Both the position numbers and the translations under genes were made by a program. Below are positions 53,054-63,400 of a stretch of 64,000 bases of DNA, piece by piece; the stretch's first letter is position 1, and each line of letters opens with the position of its first letter. Source of the DNA: Todiramphus chloris collaris (Eukaryota > Chordata > Aves > Coraciiformes > Alcedinidae); assembly GCA_025345505.1 (NCBI GenBank), contig JANVCC010000021.1, forward strand, positions 33,801,766-33,865,765, given 5' to 3'. The notes beneath the pieces are model-generated. The model ran no database searches and was not told where the DNA came from. It saw only the letters and a program-made list of their open reading frames with translations.

Positions 53054-53900
53054 TAGAATCATAGAATAGTTTTGGCTGGAAGAGACCTTCAAGATCATCA
53101 AGTCCAACCTTATTCCTAGCCATATCCAAAACCACTAAACTGTGTCCCTAAGTACAACATCTAACTGTCTTTTAAACACCTCCAGGAATGGCAACTCCAA
53201 CCACCTCCCTGGGCAGGCCATTCCAATGCCTGACAACCATTTCTGGAAAGAAATGCTTCCTAATGTCCAGCCTGAACCTCTGGTGGTACAACTTTAGGCC
53301 ATTTCCTCTTCTTCTATTGCTTGTTACCAGGGAGAACAGACCAACTCCCACCTTGCTAAAACTTCCCTTCAGGTAGTTGTAGAGGGCAATAAGGTCTCCC
53401 CTCAGCCTTCTTTTCTCCAGGCTAAACAGCCCCAGATGTCTCAGCCTTTCCTCATAAGACACATGCTCCAAACCCTCTACTAGCTTTGTAGCCAGCCTCT
53501 GTACTCTCTCCAGCACCTCAACATCCTTATAGAGAGGGGCCCAAAACTGGACACAGTATGCATGTTGCGTCCTCACCAAAGCTCAGTACAGAGGAATGAT
53601 CCCCTCCCTGCTCCTGCTGACCACCCTATTCCTGATACAGGCCAGGATGCCATTTGCCTTCTTGGCCACCTGGGAACACTGCTGGCTCATGTTCAGGCAG
53701 CTGTTACTCAACATTCCCAGGTCCTTCTCTGCCTGGCAGCTCTCCAGCCACTCCTCCCCAAGCTTGTAGCACCGCTGGGGGTTGCTGTGGCCCAAGTGCA
53801 AGACCCAGCATTTGACCTTCTTGAAACTCATGAAACTGGCCTTGGCCCAGTGATTCAGCCTATCTAGATCCCTTTGTAGAGCTTCCCTACCCTCAAGCAT
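53054..53900 (-). mobile_element. CR1 LINE, 5'-truncated, long C-terminal frame retained
   Basis: The left edge has the reverse-complemented tail (tagaatcatagaatag) and ggctggaagagaccttcaag, tailing into the family's 3' region. The body translates on the minus strand as the CR1 ORF2 C-terminus with a single in-frame stop. Similarity ends near 53900 at [14 protein letters not shown], the 5' truncation. CR1 copies usually lack target duplications and none is seen. Confidence 0.92.
53172..53900 (-). pseudogene. CR1 ORF2 C-terminal remnant
   Basis: About 240 codons of ORF2 downstream of the RT catalytic motif remain in one frame: [27 protein letters not shown], a stop, [40 protein letters not shown] and [10 protein letters not shown]. 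The only interruption is a TGA at 53583-53585, where the family has a serine (PLYSALVR). The frame closes at PGGV, close to where ORF2 normally ends. With no endonuclease and no RT core it cannot be active. Confidence 0.85.
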
Positions 53901-55460
53901 ATGGACACTAAATTAAAACAATTTGAGTTTCCTAGAATTCCTTCTATTAGACCCCTAGTTGGTGATACTGCTTAATCACTACATTTTTCCCTGGTACAAT
54001 TTTTGATTGTTTTAATTGTTAAGATTCAGGGCAAGGCCAGGATTCAATGAAAAGATCAACCAAAGACCCATCATTAAAGACAGTAGGCTTAATATGTTGA
54101 GTTTGGCTCATTTCGCTTCCATAATCCTCCATATCAATACACTCATGGCATGCAACACACTTTCACACACTGGCCAGTTCCAACACATACGAATGTTTCA
54201 GGCATACTGTGGCACAATTCACGGTGACACTACATGTTACCCAGTAGAGATTCAGAGACAAGTGCTTTGCACCAGCAGGGATATCTTTTATCTTAAAGAA
54301 GGTTCACCCTAAAGAATATATACCAGTCAGTACCACAAATAAGGGCCTCTCTCTTGGGCTGATGAGTGTAGAAACCTTTTTGAAGAAGAAAAACATAATT
54401 TTAGAACTTAGTTACTGTTCTAACTTGCTCAGCAAAACAGTATCATTAGTTGAAAACATTTCTTAGATAGATTTGCAAGCAAACCACTAGCTAAATTTTT
54501 ACCAGATACAGCATTTTCCCAGTTGACATTTGGGTAGATCTATGCAAACTCAAAGGCATATTCTTCCTCACCTCTAGTACAGAAGCAAATTTAAATCTTG
54601 CATAAAGGATCAAATATGATCCACATTTACATAAAAACTGCACTTCTCTGTGCATGAGTCAATTCTATGTTTTTCATCTCTTAGAATAAATAAAATTTTT
54701 CACTTGCTGCTAAATGTGTCTTCACTACCTTTAAAGAGATTGATGATCCATTTGGAATTCAGAATGTGTGTTATAAGCATGGAGTGATATATATAGGTAT
54801 GAAGGTGACATGCTATGCCCTGAGGCACAAATGCCCAGTGAGATTGCTTAAAAAGGAACAACCCATCTCTAACCTTATCTAACAGTGAACTGAGACAACT
54901 TTCTTTTTCTCAGATATAATCTTTAATAATCTTCAACAATTTTTGAGAAGCAGAAAGACAAGGCAACCATAACAAATATAAAAATTATGCAAAGGTGACT
55001 TTGCAAACTGTATCATTCTTTCCTGGACTAGAAACTGTAAGAAACTTGATTTTCTGTGATTTCATTTTCAGAACTGTTTCTTTTTATACTTTTTCTCAAA
55101 AGCAGGGGATGGGGATGAAGGTGATCAGCACAACTTTGACAAATTAAGCAAAAGAAAAAGCCCACATGTATTTACATTTGTTTTATCATATATTTCATTT
55201 AAAATCTAAAAGTGTAAACAACTCAATTTTTTTTATTTCACATAGCTGTCACCTTGGATATAGATTTGTCTATATTGATCTTCAGGGCAATCAGGATTCA
55301 TATTGAATATACTATTCTGACTAGGTTAAAAATTTACTTTTATATCAATAGCAGCATATTATCTACATACAACATAAGGTGTTACCATCTACTGCCTCAG
55401 CCCATGTAGTTCTCAGACTTTCTTGCCTATTTTCTCCAAGGCTTCCACTAACTAAGATAG
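53901..55460. other. No gene seen; unique sequence
   Basis: Ordinary AT-rich sequence between the CR1 cluster and the solo LTR. The 98-codon frame at 54016-54312 has no recognisable motif. Confidence 0.5.
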
Positions 55461-55776
55461 TGTCCTGGTTTGAGTGAGAAAAGAAATAATTCTGTTCCGT
55501 TATTTTATTTTTCAGCTCAGTTCTTCTATGCTAACTGCACTGTCTGAATTTAGCAGCATGTTTCCACAGGCAGTGTCTGCTTCCACCAGTGATAACACCT
55601 GATGTTTATAGAGTTACTACCAAGGATTGGTGTGCAGATCAAGGTCACTGCTGGATCTTGTGAACCACAATGGGGAGTGGAGAAAGTAAAAGGCCGCACC
55701 TGCAGGGAGGATTGGACAGGACAGGTGACCCTGAACTGACCAGTGAGGGATTCCACCCCATATATGTCATATTCAG

Positions 55777-55782
55777 TATAAA
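55777..55782 (+). promoter_or_regulatory. LTR TATA box
   Basis: TATAAA in the context attcagtataaagctg, conserved in the sister LTR at 24922-24927. It is the expected core promoter of the LTR, with the transcription start predicted roughly 25-30 bases downstream. Activity is unknown. Confidence 0.65.
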
Positions 55783-56120
55783 GCTGAGGGATCTGGAGGG
55801 TCTCACCTTCTTGGCCCACTTTACCAGTTTTGCTTGGCTTGGCTCAGGTCCTCTTCTGGTTTCTTCCTTGCAGCATCCAAGGAGGACTCTGTTCTGCCTT
55901 CGATCCTGATCTGTGTCTTCCTGAATCTGGTACTAGAATCCAGCTCCTCAATGCAGTTCCTGTCTGCTGCTGGGCCCAGTCTGGGACTCTCTCTCAGTGC
56001 CTGCTTCACAGCACCAGGGGTGACAGTGACATAATTACCATCGGGGGGGTTGGGTGCAATACTGGTTTTGTATATATTTGTATATATTCCATTTTTATTA
56101 CTATTTTTATTTTCATTTTC

Positions 56121-56126
56121 ATTAAA
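56121..56126 (+). terminator. LTR polyadenylation signal
   Basis: ATTAAA in the context ttcattaaagctgtt, conserved in the sister LTR at 25206-25211. It sits about 340 bases after the TATA box, as expected for the end of the R region. Confidence 0.6.
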
Positions 56127-56262
56127 GCTGTTGTAGTTTCCTTTTCTAATCGATAAGTCTCTCTTCCTTACTGCCTTTCTCTTCCCCTTTGGGGAGGGAG
56201 TGGGGTTAACAGAGAGCATCTGTTATAGGTCTAAGGGGCTGCCCTGATCCTAAACCGTGACA

Positions 56263-57191
56263 GATAGGTGAAAGTCAATCATTTCTTTTTTTTACTGCGT
56301 GAAATAGAGATGAGTCTGAAGAAGTAAAAGTTATGGGAATTATTAACCTTACACTAACAGTTCATATATGCTATGTACATTATCACCATGTACCCCTCTC
56401 CTCCACTCCCCTTATTTGTCCATGGACATGTAATATTTTAATAGAATTAATAACTTCATTATAAAATGAAAAGTTGTACTTGAAACGTGAATTATGGCTA
56501 ACACTATTACTGTAGACCCTATCAAGTCATAATATGTGCATCCCAGTTTCTAATAAGACAATCTGCTCCATTTTTTTCTACTACTGTAAGCACATTTAGT
56601 TAAATCCTTAGGTAACTAAAGATAAACTACAGAAGTACCTAGAGAGGAATTGGGAGAAAAGCAAAATGCATATTTTTGCCTCCAGGGCTTAGTGCTTGAG
56701 GGGATGTGTAGATGTCTTTTGATCTTTAAAAGTTGGAGTGCTTTGTTTATCAAATATGGAAAATATACCCATAAAACATATGATTACTTATGTGAAGTTG
56801 CTTATCGTATACATACAAAATTAAGGGCTAATTAAACAGTTTACTTAAAAATATTTAAATCTGACACCTTTAAATCTGTTCTTGAGTTGCCTGGAAATGT
56901 TCTTACAGTAGGCAATGTAAGAGATAATCTTTTAAAGAGACTGAAAATAAGGTATTGAATAAATCTTATAAAATAACTGTTCAAAGATTTATACCATACA
57001 CTAACCATAGTGCACTGATGTATACCTTCATTTATCACAAAAAAAACCATGTATTTTCAACACTGCCATTATAGATATAATATTTGTATACTTTGTATAC
57101 AAAATTTTAAATGTGTAGGTATATGTGTATGTGTATGCATATGTAAATGCATGTATATGTGATTGTGCATATGTATATTTGTAACTTGATG
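56263..57191. other. No gene seen; unique sequence ending in a TATGTG-type microsatellite
   Basis: An irregular alternating purine-pyrimidine run (tatgtg, tgcata, tgtata units) occupies about 57119-57180, immediately before the next CR1. Nothing else recognised. Confidence 0.55.
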
Positions 57192-58625
57192 ATCATAGAA
57201 TCATAGAATCATAGAATCATTATGGTTGGAAAGGACCTCCAGGGTCATCAAGTCCAACCTTTGTCCTAGCATTTCTCTAACCACTACACCATATCCTCAA
57301 GCTCCACATCTAATCATTCTTTAAACACCTCCAGGGATGGTGACTCCACCACTTCCCTGGGCAGCCTGTTCCAGTGCCTAACCACTCTCTCAGTGAAGAA
57401 TTTCCTCCTAATATCTAATCTAAACCTCCCCTGATGCAACTTGAGTCCATTCCCCCTCGTCCTATCATTACTAATCTGAGAGAAGAGACCAACACCAGCC
57501 TCTCTACAACCTTCTTTTAGGTAGTTGTAGAGGGCAATAAGGTCTCCTCTCAGCCTCCTCTTCTCTAGACTAAACAAACCCTGTTCCCTCAGATGCTTTT
57601 CATAGGGCATGCTTTCCAGCCCTTTCACCAGCTTTGTTGCCCTTCTCTGCACTCACTCCAGCACCTCGATGTCCTTCCTGTACTGTGGTGACCAAAACTG
57701 GACACAGTACTCAAGGTGTGGTCTCACAAGTGCCAAGTATAGGGGTACAATCACCTCCCTACTCCTGCTCATCACACCATTTCTGATACAGGACAGTATA
57801 CCATTGGCCTTCTTGGCTGCCTGGGAACACTGCTGGCTCATATTCAGATGGCTATTGAACAACACCCCCAGGTCCTTTTCTGCCAGGAAGCTCTCCAGCC
57901 ACTCCTCCCCAAGCCTGTAGCGTTGCTGGGGGTTGTTGTGACCGAAGTGCATGACACAGCACTTGGCTTTGTTAAACTCCATACAACTGAGCTCAGCCCA
58001 TCTCTCCAGGCTGTCCAGATCCTGCTGCAGAGCCTTCCTACCCTCAAGCAGATCAACACTTGCACTTAATTTTGTGTCGTCTGCAAATTTACTGAGGGTA
58101 CATTCAATCCCCTCGTCTAAGTCATTGATGAATATATTAAACAAGATGGGTCCCAAAACTGAGCCCTGAGGGACACCGCTTGTGACTGGTCGCCAACTGG
58201 ATTTTACTCTGTTCACCACCACCCTCTGGGCTCAGCCATCCAGCCAGTTTCTAACCCAGCGAAGAGTCCTCCTGTCTATGACATGACCTGCCAGCTTCTC
58301 CAGCAGAATGCTGTGGGAAACAGTGTCAAATGCCTTCCTGAAGTCCAGGTAGACAACATCCACTGCCTTGCCCTCATCCACTAGGCGGGTCACCTGATCA
58401 TAGAAGTAGATCAGGTTGGGTAAACAGGACTTGCTCCTCATGAACCCATGTTGGCTGGGCCTGATCCCCCCATTGTCCTGCACTTGCTGTGTGATCACCC
58501 TCAAGATGAACTGTTCCATAATCTTTCCCAGGACTGAGGTCAGGCTGACAGGCCTGTAGTTCCCTGGATCATCCTTCCTGCCCTTCTTATAGATGGGTGT
58601 CACATTGGCAAGTCTCCAATAAGAC
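57192..58625 (-). mobile_element. CR1 LINE, 1.4 kb, the least decayed copy in the window
   Basis: The 3' end (left) carries three copies of the octamer catagaat at about 57195-57218, then ggttggaaaggacctccagg and accacttccctgggcagcc. The rest translates on the minus strand as most of RT and the ORF2 C-terminus in a single frame. Similarity stops near 58625, just upstream of WRLANVTPIYKKG, so the endonuclease domain and 5' region are missing. No target duplication is seen, as is common for CR1. Confidence 0.95.
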
Positions 58626-58627
58626 AA
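57311..58627 (-). pseudogene. CR1 ORF2 reverse-transcriptase remnant with two nonsense codons
   Basis: One continuous minus-strand frame of about 437 codons. In order: WRLANVTPIYKKGRKDDPGN, YRPVSLTSVLGKIMEQ, RPSQHGFMRSKSCL, motif [37 protein letters not shown] and motif C FADDTKL (FADD at 58076-58087). The C-terminal [20 protein letters not shown] and [20 protein letters not shown] follow, closing at EVFKE. Both catalytic aspartate motifs are intact. Only two stops interrupt it, TGA at 58232-58234 and TGA at 57653-57655, both where the family has arginine, which fits CGA to TGA deamination. The product would lack the endonuclease. Confidence 0.9.
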
Positions 58628-59884
58628 GAGTCTTCAGTTCCTAAACACAGAAATAGCCCGTGCCATTTGGGAGGTGTCCATAGTGCCTGAGACCCCGAGG
58701 CAGAGCAGTGCCATGTTTCTATCAGCCCTGTCCTGGTGCAGCAGCTACAGGTCAGGTGAGGTTTCTTGCAGCACCTCAGGTGACACTACAGAGACAGCTT
58801 CCAGATGCCTGGAGCCATGCTCTGTGCAGCCAGGTGTAAGCTACCTGTCCATAGATGGACACAGTGGGCTTGTAGGAGTTACAACCAGGACTAAAAGCAT
58901 CATTTAGTGCAATGTGAGATGCCCTAATGTACCCATCCTGACTGATCTAGAAAGGCAATTATCTTTCCTAGGTCCTGTGTCCTCTCTGCCATTTTCATGT
59001 GTATCTGTAAATTATAGTGGGAGCCCCACTAGGTCAACGTGTTAAACACCAGATTTGCTCTTTGGTGTTTAGACACCACATTAATTTGTCTGCAACTTCA
59101 TGCTGAGCTCCATTTCAGTCCTCCCCAAACCTGACAGCAAGGAGAAGGAGAAGAAGAGGTGGGATGGAACAGGACAGTGAGGGCCTGCAAGGTGACCACA
59201 GCCCCAGGAAAGAGGCTACCCTCCCAGATGCAGGAATGACAGTAGGCTCTCTGTGTCAGTCATTTTCCCCATGGTCCTGGGCCATGGAATCTGTCCCACT
59301 GCGCTTAACAAGGCAGAAGAGCAACAACCCTTCTTCCTCAGACAGCTAAGGGCTGAGCCTTCCATCAGCTCTGGAACCCCTGGTGATGTGGTGGCACTGG
59401 TGACATGAGCCACCCAGGTCAGGTACAAAAAGGCTGTGCAGTGAGGTGGTCCAGGCTGGAGGTAAGCAGGAGGGTGAGTGAGGGGTGAGGTGAGAGGACA
59501 GGGGGAGAGGGTGAGGACAGGGCTGCTGTGCCTGGGCAGTGAGGCAGAGTTTGCCTGTGGCGTGACAGATGGTGGCTGCTCATCCTTTGTCTTCCAGAGC
59601 CAGAGGCTCACAGAAGGAGAGGATCGGACCATGGTGCACTCCCATCCTCAGACACACAGCCAGAGAGATTTGTTGCCTTCTGCAAGGACACTGACACAAA
59701 GATAAGCAATCATGTGTCTGGCAGAGCTCTGGGCAGGGACAGCCCATGGTGAGCCAGGTTGTTTCTTATTTTCCCTTTGTTTCTTATCCTGCCTTTTGCA
59801 GGTGGAGGCTCACACGAGGACATGGCATACTCCCATCGCCTCCCTCCACAGACACTCGTCCAGAGATTCTGCAGCTTTTAACAA
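58626..59884. other. Unclassified GC-richer segment between two outward-facing CR1s
   Basis: About 1.26 kb, visibly richer in G and C than the unique DNA of the window. I recognise neither a CR1 5' region, an LTR nor a gene. Two partly similar stretches, near 59600-59650 (gaggctcacagaagg, actcccatcctcagacac, ccagagagatt) and 59805-59870 (gaggctcacacgagg, actcccatcgcctccctcc, ccagagattc), suggest an old tandem duplication. Each follows an acceptor-like sequence (tttgtcttccag; atcctgccttttgcag), and donor-like ggag|gtaagc (59460) and catg|gtgagc (59748) also occur. Open frames of 60-138 codons on both strands show no known domain. It could be an unrecognised repeat, a pseudogene piece or unique DNA. 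Confidence 0.4.
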
Positions 59885-60408
59885 AGCCATTGACCTTGTG
59901 AGACCTCACCTGGAGTACTGCATCCAGTTCTGGAGCCCCTACTACAGGAAGGATATGGACATGCTGGAACATGCCGGAGCACCTCTCCTATGGAGACAGA
60001 CTGAGAGAGTTGGGGTTGTTCAGTCTAGAAAAAAGAAGGCTCCAGGGAGACCTTATTGTGGCCTTCCAGTATCTGAAGGGGGCCTACAAGAAAGCTGGGG
60101 AGGGCTTTTTTAGGCTGTCGGGCAGTGATAGGACTAGAGGGAATGGATTAAAACTAGAGATAGGTCAGTTCAGGTAAGACATTAGGAAGAATTTCTTCCC
60201 CATGAGGGTGGTGAGACATTGGAACAGGTTGCCCAGAGAGGTGGTGGAAGCCCCATCCTTGGAAGTTTTTAAGACTAGTCTGGATGGGGCTCTGAGCAAC
60301 CTAATCTAGTGGGAGGTGTCCCTGCCATTGTCAGGGGGGTTGGAACTAGATGATCCTTAAGGTCCCTTCCAACCCTGACAATTCTATGATTCTATGATTC
60401 TATGATCT
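59885..60408 (+). mobile_element. CR1 LINE 3' region, 5'-truncated
   Basis: Starts inside ORF2 at [21 protein letters not shown] short deletion after DMLEH shifts the frame to the reading [20 protein letters not shown] and [20 protein letters not shown]. The 3' region follows (ggaacaggttgcccagagag, ggttggaactagatgatcc), then three octamers attctatg at about 60380-60405. It belongs to a different subfamily from the minus-strand CR1 at 57.2 kb, although the tail octamer is the same. Confidence 0.93.
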
Positions 60409-63400
60409 CAGAAGATGGAAGTACTACCCATTATACAATGTGCCATGGTCCCACAGGCAGCTGGAGAAACCCTCAAAATCTCAGAAAATCATACATCTAT
60501 GTGTGTTTTTTATCGTGTTTCAATATATTTTAAAAATGAGTTATGCACATCATATATGAGTATGAGCATATTGTTTTCTTGTTATTTAAATAAAAAAAAA
60601 AAAGGTGAATATTAAAAGAAAACCAATTTAGTTATTTCTTTTTTTCTGTCTTTCTGGCATTCAATGATATCAGTAAATATTAGAGTAGCAATGATGGTCT
60701 TGGGAGACAAAGAACATGAGAACATCCAACTGCAAAGTCTGAACATGGGGAAAAACATGTTTGTTGTTATGAAGGTGTACACAGAACCAAAGGACAGGAA
60801 GTTGGGACAAAATTGGAGAAGAGCAGTGAGCTAAAGTATACAGAATTGGTAGAGTAGATAACCATGTAAGGGAAAATCCCACAGCAGATGCATGAAAGTG
60901 AGATAGGGTGTTTTGCAAGGTTAGGAATGAGTAGGATTTGAATGTCTTTTGCTTAACAAATGGATTTATTCATCCATAGTCTGTTGTTCATTTTGAAGGA
61001 GGGTTATTACTTAATCAAAAAATGTATTTATATTATGCAATGCCATTTAAGTTCATGCAGTCAATCTTGGGTACCTCTGTTCCTTGTAAATAAATGTGAA
61101 AAATATAAAATATTAGAAAGCTATTTTATTTCCCTGTTCTTCATATAGAAGTTAGAAGGCATTATTTTAATACTTTTCAAAATTCTCAGTAGGCCTTTTA
61201 GCTTTTCTGTTATATACAGATACTTCCATGATTGTAAACAACAGCACTTATGCCTTCACCCTCCTACTCCCTCTTTCTAGAAATACAAGATACCATAGTC
61301 ATAGCTGTGTGCTGTTGTGGGGTCAGACTTCTGTGATATCTTTTTTTAATACAAAGTTTGCTATTTCATCAGTAGTAGTATGTCTTCTGGTAGATAGCAT
61401 GTTATTCTTCTGTCTTCACTGTCTGGTATATAAAATACATATCTATATCCAAAGGTAGTGTAAATTGTCACCCTCCTTTAATGAAGAATTCTTTCTATTT
61501 ATTGCATATCTGTCTCAAAGGAAATAACAAAATTTATGAAGAAATTCAGTGAGCTAAGATATTAGAAGGAAGGAAACCAATCTGAAAACTACCATTATCT
61601 TTATATTTTCCTTTATGAAAGTTATTGAGAGACTAAGGCTATCCTTATTCTTTATATTCTTCTATCAGTTATGCTTAACATTGATAATATCCAATCTTTC
61701 CTTGTAATTTTCTTCTGTCATCTTATAAGAAAGGCTTGATATGAAACTGGCCAACCTGAGGAAGACTACTGGCCCTTAATAATTAATGGGATTAATTACT
61801 AAGCAAAGTTTTGTAGTTTTTTTTTTTTTTTTTTTCTTTTTTTTCCTTATTAAAACCAGTGATAAAATTCAGAATGCTTTTGTCTTTTCTTCTTCCTTTA
61901 TCTTATTTTAGTCTGGGTAGCAATGATGTGATCTATCCAACAAATGCGTACTCTCAAATACTAATCTGGTTGTGAAGGTCACACTTAAGTACTTTGGGCT
62001 GAACTCTGTTGCCTACAGCTGTAAAATGTCTTTTCAAATCCCCCATGATATCCTGTCTCAAACTCCCAGTTACCTCTCCAGAATGGTATGAACAGTCCTT
62101 AAGTCCCCCATTATAGCTCTAAGTCCCACAGGGTTTTCTTGGCTCTCCCAGGACAAAGCCAGCAGCAGTAGAGACATATTCATCAGCAGCAAAGTCTGGC
62201 CTTTACTGTTTATCAGAGTATCATGCTAATGAAACAACAACAAAATAGCAATGATCACCTATGCACTGGCAATTCTTTGCCTATCCAATAGAAACATATT
62301 GGATACAGAATGACAAGGGGTAATGAAATCCCACATCCTACATTTTACATAATTTTCAATGCTAATAGAGAGTCTGTTGGAGGCCTGAATGCACCAATAG
62401 GGTCTGAATACCCTGACCAGGCTTCCAAGGTCTTTCTTTGTGATCCTGCAAACACTGCCAGACTTTTGGGTACTGGTGTTCAAGGTCAGCTCTGATGCAG
62501 TGCAATTGTGTAAACGTGAATGAGACTGTTGGGAGAATCACAACATTGTAGAAAAAATCAGTGAGAAACCACATCTGGGATCTCCAACCATGCACCTTCT
62601 GACCATTGCCACAGAGGCTGCATTTAAGGTCCTTAGCCCTTGCCTGACCTTTGTCACCAGGAGGTTATATATGACTTTAGACATTGCTGATCCTAAAGCT
62701 TTATCACATTCTTACATATAGTGGAATATCCTAGAGCACAGTTGTTGCTGCAAGGCTTAAGGTTTAACTTCTGTAACCTCCCAAGGTGATTTAGATTTCT
62801 TGACAAAGATTTTAATTGACAAAGATTATTCTAGAGGTCTTTACAGGTCTTTTTTGGATCATGGAAGGCTATGCTTATCTCCACTCAGCAAATATACTTA
62901 AGGAGTGAATTTTGTACTGATGAATAAAAGCTATGCATTCTGATTATAGGTCACCTTCTCACACACAGATTAACTATATACTACATATTTCCATTAACTT
63001 ATACCAGAAATGCAATGGTTAGTGATGTGCCATTTTTGAAATATAAACCTATATAAAACTAAAGTTAAACCAATCAATTATTTTCACCCTACTTACAAAG
63101 ATAAATGTGTTTTTCCTATCATATAGTCCACTCAGCAAGAAAGTATATATTTAGTTCATGTGTGTAAATTGTGAAAAAACCCCACAACAAAAAACACCTA
63201 TTCAAAATTTTATTTATCTATTAAGGGGAACAATAATTTATATAGTGCACAATGGAATTTAAGAAGTTATAAAAGAGAATTTTACAGACAGCTCAGGCAC
63301 TGAACTATTTCATCTGACTGAGTCTAAAGGAGAAAAAAAGTAGAAAGGAAAAAAAACCCTCAGATTCTACAATGGGAAAAAAAAAAATTACTCTAACTTT

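Larger units (their letters stand above)
55461..56262 (+). mobile_element. Complete solo LTR, ERVL-like, with perfect 5-bp target duplication
   Basis: Runs from tgtcctggtttgag to ctaaaccgtgaca, i.e. TG...CA ends, 802 bp. It is flanked by gatag at 55456-55460 and gatag at 56263-56267, a perfect 5-bp target site duplication, which is the size usual for ERVL-type (class III) elements. A TATAAA box at 55777-55782 and an ATTAAA signal at 56121-56126 mark U3, R and U5. The same family is found at 24601-25347. No internal region or second LTR is present, so this is a solo LTR formed by LTR-LTR recombination. The class is inferred from the duplication size and my memory of avian LTRs starting TGTCCTGGTTT. 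Confidence 0.93.

Noticed and set aside
55821..56219. 132-codon minus-strand frame and overlapping plus-strand frames of 66-108 codons
   Set aside because: They lie wholly inside the solo LTR, which has no coding function, and both strands are open by composition.
57195..57218. Short regular repeats resembling a CRISPR-type array
   Set aside because: They are contiguous octamers without spacers, the normal 3' tail of CR1; the same applies at 60380-60405.
59216..59632. 138-codon minus-strand frame in the GC-richer segment
   Set aside because: No recognisable domain; Pro/Ser/Leu-rich composition and competing open frames on the other strand fit chance in GC-rich DNA.
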